Origin: Alitta virens
Lineage: Eukaryota; Annelida; Polychaeta; Phyllodocida; Nereididae
Direction of reading: 5' to 3'
Assembly (NCBI GenBank): GCA_932294295.1
Contig: OW028578.1
Coordinates: forward strand, 38,834,685 to 38,898,684
DNA length: 64,000 nt
Position numbers and translations under genes: made by a program. A model generated the notes under the pieces. It was not told the DNA's origin, made no database searches, and was given only the letters and a program-made list of their open reading frames with translations. Every line of letters starts with the position of its first letter. Within the stretch, counting starts at the first letter, position 1. Positions 30,701 through 42,784 of the stretch are shown here, in pieces.

Positions 30701-33700
30701 CATAAATAACTTTATTATTAGATAAATGACCTGAGATATTATTAATTGTATTTACACACAGAGATATTTAATTATCTTGGACAAACTGGTTACGATAGCA
30801 GTTGATTTTGATGACTACTCAAGTGCGAACTGCACCCAAACAGACAAATAATCAATCAGCAGTTGGTGCACCCAAACTGATTATCAACTACTAAAATATA
30901 ACTGATTGACATCACCACATACAGCTCATAAGGAGTTCCTAGGTTGGGTTTCGAACCCAGGATCTTCAGATAAGCTAGCAAAGACTCTAACCACTTGTGC
31001 TGTTAACACCACCAACCCTTGAAAGTAATTAAGCAAATGCAGTGTACAAACACTGTGCTTAATGTTACACACATGTATATTTAATCTACTAATTTTGATT
31101 ACCAGACTGTCTGACTCCTGTACAACCAATAATTCAATTACTGTCTGACCTCTGCTTCCAGTAATTTACTTCGTTGCATTATTGATAAAGTTAATATTTG
31201 ACCAATGCATTATGTACACTCATGTCACAGCACAGTATTGAGCAACTCCCTTGCAATCCATTTACTGATTGGGGCTGGCGGAGTGAATTTGTGCTTGTGG
31301 AGGAGAGGAGAGGAGAGGAGAGGAGAGGAGAGGAGAGGAGAGGAGAGGAGAGGAGAGGAGAGGAGAGGAGAGGAGAGGAGAGGAGAGGAGAGGAGAGGAG
31401 AGGAGAGGAGAGGAGAGGAGAGGAGAGGAGAGGAGAGGAGAGGAGAGGAGAGGAGAGGAGAGGAGAGGAGAGGAGAGGAGAGGAGAGGAGAGGAGAGGAG
31501 AGGAGAGGAGAGGAGAGGAGAGGAGAGGAGAGGAGAGGAGAGGAGAGGAGAGGAAGAAGGGGAGAAGAGGGGAGAAAAGGGGGAGAAGAGGGGAGAAAAG
31601 GGGGAGAAGAGGGGGAGAAGAGGGGGAGGAGGTAAAGGACGAGGAGGAGGAAGAAGGAGTAGGAGGAGGAAGGAAGGAGGAGGAGGATGAGGAGGAAGGA
31701 GGAGGAGGATGAGGAGGAAGGAGGAGGAGGATGAGGAGGAAGGAGGAGGAGGATGAGGAGGAAGAAGAGGAGGAGGAGACAAACATACACCAGCACAAGG
31801 CTGACATAGACAAAGAAGGATGTCGATACATGCCAAGAGTAGGATGGCTGCTCAATATACATGTACACAGATATCCATCTGCCCAAGTATGTTTGACTTA
31901 ATAAATTGAACATGTACAACTCAATGATTAGGTGTATTTAGCCACTTCAAAACGACAAAATCATGGTGGGCTAAGACCACAGACACTGATATTATCCACC
32001 AGAGGGCAGTGACATTAGATAGTTGAAGGCATTCCTTTAAAAATCATTCAGTAATAAAAACTAAGCTGTTAATGATTGAATATAAATGTATATACACTTT
32101 TCTAGATAGCATCCCAGCAATTAATTTTAAAAGAAATGGCTCAAATTACAGTGTTGATTTGTGAATTACAGCTGTTCAAAAAGTTTATTATGAAGGCATA
32201 AACACATGGAAGCACAACAGGTAAGATTGTGAAATATTTTGAGGTCATGCCTTATTCAATGCAGCTCATTTGAATTATGACTTTCTGATCTATCAAAAAA
32301 GACCAAAATTATATATTGATTCGCATTTTAACTATTTTTTACTGCTGGTGGACTTAAATTAAATTACATTAGTATTTTTTAGGAGGATTCAACCAGAAAG
32401 CAATGCATCAATTTGCCCTCTTTCCACCAGGGGTCGCACAAAGCGCCATCTATAGATTAGTGTGGATTTAGTGAAAGAACATTCCCATTCTCTGTAGCGT
32501 GTCAACATTTCTTTCACACTTGCGGAATTTTCATGCATTAATCTGTAGATGGCAGTCTCCGAAGAAGCAAATTTGAAAGAAATACTGATATTAGCATAAT
32601 TTAATGTAAAATAATTATGTGATTTGTAAATGCAGCTAGTGTTAAACCAACCACTGAAGTCACGCTGTGCCACTTCGAATCAATTGTGGCCAGCAACCTA
32701 ACCACCGCTATCAATATATCCATCCAAAATTGATTAATCAACGGGAAAAAATGTAAATTAATATTGAAGGACATCGATCACTGTCACTGGGACCAACACA
32801 AACCCCAGAAGCACTGGCAAATGATGTTAATGTGATCTGATAATCATTAGTTGCCCATGCGCTTGGTAAATGCTTGTTTAATTGCACTCCGTCAAAGACG
32901 GTCATCACAAACTGGTACTTTCATGCTGCATTTGGTCAATATAACCCCATCTACTGCTCTGCATGTACTAAATTTTATACAGCTGCCATTCTGTAAGCAA
33001 GAGAGTGAGTGAGATTATGTTTAGTGGCATGTTAATGGTAAGGTCATTCACGTCTTCGCTACATCGACAGGCATAACTGGAGTATGCATTGGGCAGAGCC
33101 ATGTGTTGGCCACTGGGGTTCGAGGTCTTCACCCACAGCGTTACCACCCTCGCTACAAAAATACATGACATTTGAGAGAAGTCAGCTGTATGTAAAAAAA
33201 TAGCGTCTTTTCACTGAGCAGCCCTGAATTCAGCAAGACATAATTGTTTCTTCTCCTCCAATTACTTATTTTGCTTTTCAAAAATAGTAGATCATAGCTA
33301 AGTGATTCCATAAATATAATTTTCTCAGGGAAATAACATAAATGAATTGAACGATAAGGTGTGAAATATACATTAAAATGCACTAAAAATACCGGTGCTA
33401 GGATGCACTTTACTTCAGCCAATCACAGCCAAGGGCGGGAACTTTCTCAGCCAATAGAATTACAGTATTCGGTCATAACCACCTGGTGTAAATATAGAGA
33501 ACCTTCCGTGAAAATCCACTATTGTAGCAGCTGGGTGGTCTAGTGGTAAGATGCTCGCCTGCTCCTCCGATGGTCCCGGGTTCAATCCCAGGTGTGGGCA
33601 TCCTTTATGAGCAATATCCCAGCTGGATGTCGTTCAGATGAGATGTTAAAGTGGCAGTCCCTTGTATATGCTGAGGCAAGTAAAAGATCCCACCCATCGG

Positions 33701-36700
33701 ATGAATGTGTAAATGCATACAGATGTATTTATGTAAATGTATGGTCTAAATAAAATAGTCTGAGTCTTGGGTGGATTCTTCTCTCTCTCTCACCTCATCA
33801 ATCAACCCTCGACAGTGGGTGGGGTGGGTGGATTAGGGCTTTACGTCCTGTATTTCTGCACCTGATCAGCTAACTAGGACAGGCAGGGACGATGGCAATG
33901 AGATGAAGGATGAAACAGCCATCCAACTTTGGCTCGACTGGGAATTGAACCCAGGACCCAGTGGTTGGAAGCCCAGCGCGCTACCACTGAGCTAGGCCCC
34001 CCCTACCCTCGACAGCGGCAAAACTTGTACATATGGCAGCAATCTACTTCAGATCTACAATATCGCGGTACGTTTGGTGCAGCTTAATTGAGGATGCTCT
34101 TCATTTTGAAAGTACTAAGGAGCAGAAAATGTGATGTTTGAACAGGACATTAATGTAGTATGCAAACACGGGAAATGGCAAGGAATCGCAAACTGTCGGA
34201 AAGCAGACACTCCAAATATGTGAACAGCTGCAATAGAAGGCTTGGGTACACATTCTGCAGGATCTGCAGCTTTTAATGCATGAAAATTCCTCAATTGTGA
34301 AAGAAATGTTGACACGCCGCATAGAATTGGAAGGTTCTGTTGCCATATTTCACTAAATCCACACTAATCTATAGATGGCGCTCTGTGTGACCCCTGGTGG
34401 AAAGAGGGCAAACTAATGGTCCTATTTTCTGCACCATATCATCCAGACAAAATGTTTATGTGAAGTTATAGCCTCTGTCTGCCACATGCAGCATTGGCCT
34501 CATCTTCTTGGACAGCTTTGCAATATTTTGGTAAATGCAGCAACTATATTTATGGAGAGACGGCAGTGCTAAAATGAGAAGTCCCAAAAGTTATTACGCC
34601 TGGTCATTGCTGAATAATTTGACCATGTTCCTTCTCATCGGGGACATACGCCGCCGCTCTTCAACAATTACTCAAGAATGGGTTCCATCTGTTCCAAGGG
34701 TGACTCCGGCATATTTACTTTCCAATTCTAGATAATCACTGTTGAGTTCTGTTTCCAAATTCACCAGAATAGTACAGCACTGGTGATCAGAGAAACTATC
34801 TAGGTCCTAGATATATTGAAATAAGACTATGACTAGAATAGAACGACATCTAATGCAAGTTCTAACCACAAAGGTTACTGGTGAGGTTCCAGACATTTGT
34901 AAAGTCGGTCTGATTTTGAGCTAATGCACCAACGTTACCAAATTATGATAACTAGTATGAAACATTTACTGCGTGTGTGGGATTTTCACATGCCTTGGCA
35001 TATACACTTAGTACAGGACACCTACAAGGTAACTACTAATTTTAATGGCATCCAGCTAGTATTGAGCTCATAAAGTGTCCCTTGGCTGGAATTTGAACCC
35101 ACTGTCTGTCAAAATTAATATTTTCTAAAACTTCATCCAATGTTTGAAAATCACCTTATTTAATGAAGGCACACTGAATATGTTTCAGCTATAATGAATC
35201 TATCAGGCTTTATTTAGAAAAATAAATGATACAGTGAAAGAGATCAAGACCAAACATTGGAAATACAATGGAAATGGCACCGTCATCCATTGTTGAGTAT
35301 TGTGACGTCATCGCTTGGTTTGTTTACATATTGGATTTTTGATGGCATGAAAAATTAAATACTGGGTGAAGTTTATTTATTTTATGCAGAGTTAATAACC
35401 CCAGCAAGGCTCTGGATGGTAGGTAATCAGTATGAGGAAGAAGTGAATGCAATAGATTTTGGCCACTGTCATATTGAGTTACAATCTAACTTAAGTGAAG
35501 CTGTACATGCCTTAATCACCATATAGCTCTGTCTAATCATTTATGGAGTAAGAGACACATATTAATGATACAAGATAGAATTATTCAAATATGTATCATT
35601 CAAATCAAATTAAGATGAAAAATAGATGAAAAAAAAAATGACCTTGGGCCGACCTTGAACCAATGTAACATGTTATTGGGATTTCAATGCAACTGGAGAA
35701 TTATAGACCTACAACTCAATTCAACTACATGGCCAAATGTGCAACTTGCATTTTCCATGCGTTTGGATAAACGCATGGAAAATGCATGGTTTTTGCCTCA
35801 TTATAATTAGCTAAAAACCATGCATTTTCCATGCGTTTATCCTTCACATGGAAAACGCACGTGGCACATTTGGCCATGTACCTTAGGCCATGCTAACCAT
35901 GATAAATAAGAGAACATATTAAATATATTATATTCTTATAAATATTTCCAAAAGGATCTGACACATAACGTCATATATCCAGTCACTTGCATCAAATGGA
36001 AACAATTCAAATACTATAACAAAATATTGGTCGAAACTCTTTATCAGCCATCGAAATCCAAAATGCATAAATGTCAAGCCAGATTGCAATCTCAAGTCAA
36101 GACACCATGGCAACAAACGCATATGACCTTGGTGGTGACCTTTCATGGCCGTGAGACTATTGCTTGACCTTTACCTTTGACTTTCCGACATTTCAAGGTC
36201 ATAGGTCAATCTCTATTTTTAGCCTACACACTTCTTGATTTCTGGGGGCAAATAAACCTTATTTACCCTGGCTGGAAGGGACGTTGCCAAGGGGGGTTTG
36301 GTGTTTACTGACAGTCAAAGATACAGAAACTGTTTTAGGCTTTTAGTTTTCACTGGGGCAAACCTGCACAGAGTAACTGCAGTTACCAGATCCCAGTACA
36401 GTTACCCGATCCCCAGCAATATATCTCAGCTGAATTTATGCTAATTTCTCAATGTTGTATTGGAAGATATATGAACTACTAATTTATAAGGCATTTCAAA
36501 TGGGGTAACTCACCGGAAAATACTCTCGGATGCTAGATTGGAGTTGACTGTCAAGATCGGGTAACTCATTTTTCCCTACATCTTTTCAAACAGAAAATTC
36601 CACAAATAAGTAACCAGAAGAACTCTCGAAATGTGGCTGAAAATTAATAGGTTTTCCTGGCAAAATGTGATTCTAGCTGTACTAGCTTCCAAATGTGATT

Positions 36701-39700
36701 AAATGTGTGTATCAATAGAAAAAAAACCAACCAGGAAGCAAAGGTGGAATGTAGCCAGCCATGATGTGATCGGGTAACTGCAGTTACCCACGCAGCTTGT
36801 GGTCTAAGGCTCTTTTATTTTTGACTTGAAAGAGAGAGGATATCGTATCAGCTCCAAAAGAACATTCTGGACACAGCAGTCATCATATCTCAGGGGAATA
36901 TAAGGCAAGGTTGAAGCAGCCAACATTTCTTGTTTCTACTACAAGTGCTTCAAGTTCACTCAGTCCAGTGCTGTTCAAGATGAAATAGTATTTGGGATCG
37001 ATAACTGGCAGTACTTAAAAACACCATGCTTGCATTACTACCTAGTGTGTGTGTGTGTGTGATTTGGGCTTTACGTCCTGTATTTCTGCACCGGATGGGC
37101 TAATTAGGACAGGCAGGAACTATGGCAATAAGACAAAGGATGAAACAGCCATCCAACTTTTAGGCTCACCCGGGAACCGAACCCGGGACCAAGCGATTGG
37201 AAGCCCAGAGCGCTACCTCTGAGCTCTGCCCCCGCCCCCATTACTACCTCGTGTAAAACTGATCAGTGAAAAATTATTGCAGAAAAGGTCAGTCTACAAT
37301 ATCAGCCCACATGCAGTACATTTAATCATGCACACTTGTGTCCATACACTGAGTGAGACCACAGGCAATTGGGAGCCAGGCTTTCTGCTAGGCATAAAGT
37401 ATATATACTTACACCAACAATGTAATGTGCATCATAGTAATATATCTATCTGACATTCAACGTTACTGCCATACGCAATGCAGTGTGGTCAAATCCAATT
37501 CAAACATTGTCTTGTGATATATCACAATTTACTTTAGGGACAAGGAAGCAAACAAAATCACTAGCTAACAGTCTTTACAGGCAATTGCCTATTACATTGT
37601 GTGTCGTCACCTCACAGCCCAGCAATTATGTATATGTTTTGCTCGTTTACTCATCTGTAGTAAATTAATCAATTCTCTTATAAGTTATAGTCCATAGGCT
37701 GGCTTATGGTTTTAAAGGTCTAACAATGAAATTACAGAATAATTAGATGTTCATGTGCTGAGTTTAAGCAATTATTGTTCTGACAAGCAGGCAGTTCAGA
37801 AAAATTGCCAAAACGCAAAAAATATGAATCCTTTTCTCTTGTACTTGTAAGATAAGATTTCTTAAGTCCTTACTCAGCCTATAGGCTACATAGTTTAACC
37901 AATCATTTTGTTAAACTAGGTAAACTAGCAAAGAATGTCCATAATTAGGTCGCTGGGCTGCTAGGTGACAGCACACAGTGATAATTTAATTAACAAATGA
38001 GCATCTACACCAGAATGACCAGGTATTCAAAACAATGGAGGCGTTGCGAGCATACATAGATAGATAGATAGATATAGCCATAGATAGATAGATAGATAGA
38101 TAGATCGATAGACAGATCGATAGATGGATAGATATGGAAAGTGCAGCCCTCTAAGGCAAGTTCTCGAGGGTTAATAGATGAGATGAGAGAGGAGGAGTCT
38201 ACCCTTCTTACACATTTACCCCATGGGTGGGGTATTTTACTCGCTTCAGTATAGACACTAGCAAAGCAAAATTGACTGCACTTAATTGAATTCAGCTAAA
38301 CTGCATAATGCAATTGTCAAGTACCTAATGTACTTCACAACTTTGAACTCACTAATTAGTCAATAATTCAGTACCATCTGAACTGTCAATGAGTCTTATT
38401 CAACATGTTTACTCAACCATAATGTACTCGCTCACCACCAATTCCTAATTTTCTATATGTACCTATTATATGTGATTGATTATAGCTACAAATTCATTGT
38501 GCACTGAATTACAAATTGTACTCATTGTAGAGGTCATCAAGTAAGCTTACATTGTGTGGTACAAATGATATGTTATTATTTAGGAAGTTTTGGCAGAGTT
38601 AGTTAAAACGATCCACTTTACAAATTTCATCAGTTATCGCACAATATTATTATTATTATTAATATAGATTTAGCACCCCGATATATAAATATACTCAGCG
38701 GTGCGTACATACATAAAATTAAATCAACGAAATTATATATTAAAATTGATAAGGGACATTAAAATATTTAAATTATAAAAGTCTGTAAAAACTGATTAAA
38801 TCGATAAAAAGTCTATGTAAAAGCTTGATTAAAATAATGCGTTTTTAGTCTTTTCTTAAAAGTCTCAATAAAGTCACTGCTTCTGACAATAAATAAGTTT
38901 TTGGAGCTGCATACTTGAAGGACCTTTTCCCACATGTCTCTGTTTATGTAGGTTACACAGTGGATTGGACATGGCATTTGTTGAGATCATTGTCAAGAGC
39001 ATTTGTTGAGATCATTGTCAAGAGCATTTGTTGAGATCATTGTCAAGAGCATTTGTTGAGATCATTGTCAAGAGCATTTGTTGAGATCATTGTCAAGAGC
39101 ATTTGTTGAGATCATTGTCAAGAGCATTTGTTGAGATCATTGTCAAGAGCATTTGTTGAGATCATTGTAAAGAGCATTTGTTGAGATCATTGTCAAGAGC
39201 ATTTGTTGAGATCATTGTCAAGAGCATTTGTTGAGATCATTGTCAAGAGCATTTGTTGAGATCATTGTCAAGAGCATTTGTTGAGATCATTGTCAAGAGC
39301 ATTTGTTGAGATCATTGTCAAGAGCATTTGTTGAGATCATTGTCAAGAGCATTTGTTGAGATCATTGTCAAGAGCTATTGCATTGTTATATTTTCCCTAT
39401 GCTACCGGTTTGAAGCTAAGTCAGCTTATATGATCAGCTGCCAGAGGCCGACGTAATGATGAGATGATAAGGCATGGAGTCCAGCTGCTGAGATTTAGCT
39501 CATGAAGAGTGGCTGGGCTGAAATTTTAAATACTAGACCACCTAGAAGCTCTAGTTTTTCAAATTGTTGAAATCATAAAAGTGATAGATAGACATTTATG
39601 TATAATATTAAATTAAAGAAATATCTAGATCTGATATCAAAATATTTAATAAGAAAAAACTGATTTGGCCATCAGAGTTTCAAACCAAAACTCGGGATAT

Positions 39701-42630
39701 CATATGATTATTATCTACATGAAAAATACAGTTAGTTTAATTAAAAACAGCCTGCCAAATTTAACCTGGACAAAGCTAGACATTTTGCTATACGATGCTA
39801 CCTGCCGCTAAACGTAGATGTCTGGCTATAGTTGGCTTCTCAAAGCCGGATCTAAAGGTACACACAACACCATTTGGTGCATAAGTTGAGAGTTATGCTT
39901 ATTTGTAATCTTTTGTTTAAAAGATGCATGTCGATTGCATACATATTTATGATATATTAGATACATTTCTTACATTTATCAAGGTTTATATTTTTTTCAG
40001 TGGTGGTAGTTTAAGCCAACTATAAGGTATAAGTAGACAGAAGCGGCTGGCTTTAGCTAGTTACAGTTACAGCCAGGAATAGGTTGCGCTACAGGCTACA
40101 GCTGACTAGAGTCGACCATATTTTATGAAACTAACTGTACTTTACCAAGAAGGCAACATATTCCAATTAACTCCCTATGACCTTTCCAAACCAACAATAT
40201 TGCCTTAAACACACGGCACATTAGGAGAGGTTCCCAGGGGTCCCAAATCAGCAAATGGTATTTGGCTAATATCATCAACAGCAACCTTGATGGTATCAAT
40301 AGAGCAACACAATTGCATTGTTGGACATCTAACAACAGAAACAGCAGGCAGGCCTCTTATGCAATGACAGCAAACTTGTATGCATGCTTGGAATAGCCTA
40401 TATCCCCCTACAAAGCTATTTAGTCTACAGAGTTTGCCAAAAAATAAAAACTACTAAAAAACAATCAACAACAACAAACTGCACCACTTGAGTGTGTTGC
40501 TATGCTGATCAATGTCATAAGAATAATGTTTGTATAATCATAATAACTGAAAAGAACAGCATTACATCATTTAAACTCAATATACTATACTATCCATTTA
40601 AATATTTGTCTAAATTAATAAATTTTTATCCTCTGTTATTCTATATATGTTTTACCTCTCTTGTAATTTTATTTTTCTTTATGTATATGTACAGCATAAA
40701 ATTGCTGTGAATAAAGATGATATATATAACTTCTGGTGATGATGACATCCCATGTGATGGCCCACAGACTAAGATGTGGTTCATAAACACTGCAGGGAGT
40801 GGAGTTTGAACCCATGCACCCAAAGTCATACTCAGCCATACTACCCAGTTGGTCACTATATGATCCATATTTAAGAATAATTCGTATTATTGAATTTGTT
40901 AATATTGTTACAAGTATTTTGAAATGCTGAAAGCAAATATATGAGTAGCTACGAGTAAAATATAGTGGAATATATAAATTCCCATAAATAAATAAATTTA
41001 GAGATTAGTATATACGTTAGTAATTGTTCAATGCTAAAAATGAAAAAATAATCAATACTTTCAAATACTTCAAAATAAGCTACCATTCTCATCACAAGAA
41101 ATGACAAACTTTCACTGATATTCATTATTGATATGTACTAAATAAATATTACAAAGTTATATGAGTAATCCCTTACAATTCAAGCCCAAAAGGTCAACCT
41201 CACTCTGTACCTTACTGATGACTGGAATTGCCAATAAGTTTACTTGTGAAGGCAGTGCTGTTTACACCTAACTGTTAGACATGTCAAAAGCGTTCGACAG
41301 AGTGGATTACTTCAACCTGTTCAGGATTATGCTTGCAAGAAATATGGATCCCTTATATGTTCGATGTCTTGTTTACATCTAATGAGATGTTACAGATTAG
41401 GTGGGATGATACTGCCTCTGCCTACTTTAGAGTTACCAAAGGAGTTAAACAGGGCGGGGTCTATTGACAACCCGCTTCATAGCTTAAGGGAAAGTTCACA
41501 TGGATGTTATATTGGCCCATACTTTGCAGGGCCCCTTTGCTATGCTGATGACATTGTCCTTATGTCACCCTCTGCCCCTGGCTTGCAGAAAATGCTCAAA
41601 ATCTGCCACAATTTTGCTGACGACAATAGTTTTAGTTTTAACGCTGCCAAAAGTCAGTTCATTGTCTTTCGGAAGTCATCAATGGTGTCATTTAACAGAG
41701 CAAGAGTGTGTGCATCATTTAGGTCATGTTATCAACTTTAACCTTCAGAGGTGTGACATTGATCGATTACTAGCTTCTTTCTACAAGCAGTATAATCCGT
41801 TTCGAGGCAACTTTGGTCACATTCCATCATTCATTCAAGCCCAATTGCTCTACACTTACTGTTCTTCCTGTTTTGCTACCATTAACACAACTAACCAGAC
41901 TGCAAGTTGCTTGGAGAAAATGTATGAGACAAGTGTGGCGTAAATTAACTGTGACACTGTTTATGGGATTGTTTCATGCATAAGAACTTCAGACTGCATA
42001 ATGTGGACATTTGTGTGAGTGTTTGAACGTTGATAACAACTTTCTTCAGCAAAGCAACAAACACATCATCCAAGGGATCATTGAGCAATGTTGCTATGAT
42101 GAGTGTCGATCTCAGCATAACAAGTATATAGCTGAGGTGGTGACAGAGCTCACCCAAGTGAGAGACAATATACTAGACTGCCTGCTCTCCTAAGGAACAA
42201 ATCAATTTTATGATAACAGAATTATTAATTAGTTAACAATACCTGTATATACTATATTTCAATCTTTCAAATGTATACCATTGAGTATGAATAAACATAA
42301 TTATATATATATTGAAAAGTATTATATTCCACGTCATTTGTCATATATTGATGGATACATGCATATCACCAAACCATCTTTATAAAATATAGGTCAGCGG
42401 CAAAATTAAAATTGCAAGCCTAGCTGGTTAGTAGCTATTGTAAATAAAACCAAATAAATCAGAATAAATACATTTAAAACAAAATAACTATGAAGAAGAT
42501 AGATTAGATAGATTAGATAGGTTAGATAGATTAGATAGATAGAGAGATAGAGATAGATTAGATAGATTAGATTAAATAGATTAGAGATAGATTAGATAGA
42601 CTAGATTAAATAGATTAGAGACAGATGATT

Positions 42631-42684
<54 letters not shown>

Positions 42685-42685
42685 C

Positions 42686-42724
<39 letters not shown>

Positions 42725-42725
42725 C

Positions 42726-42784
<59 letters not shown>

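Noticed and set aside
31191..31919. Open frames up to 242 codons (SPLLSS/ERRGE repeats)
   Set aside because: They follow entirely from the GGAGA tract, which is open in several frames on both strands; no domain or splice signal.
33153..33422. Pair of similar small proteins (with 44274-44528)
   Set aside because: Similarity is explained by the shared 330-bp repeat; changes between copies do not favour silent positions in any obvious way, though I could not compute this.
33526..33603. Functional tRNA gene
   Set aside because: A and B boxes are present but the acceptor stem does not pair and the sequence continues into a SINE body shared with other copies.
38970..39375. CRISPR-like direct repeats
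   Set aside because: The units are contiguous with no spacers, and the genome is animal.
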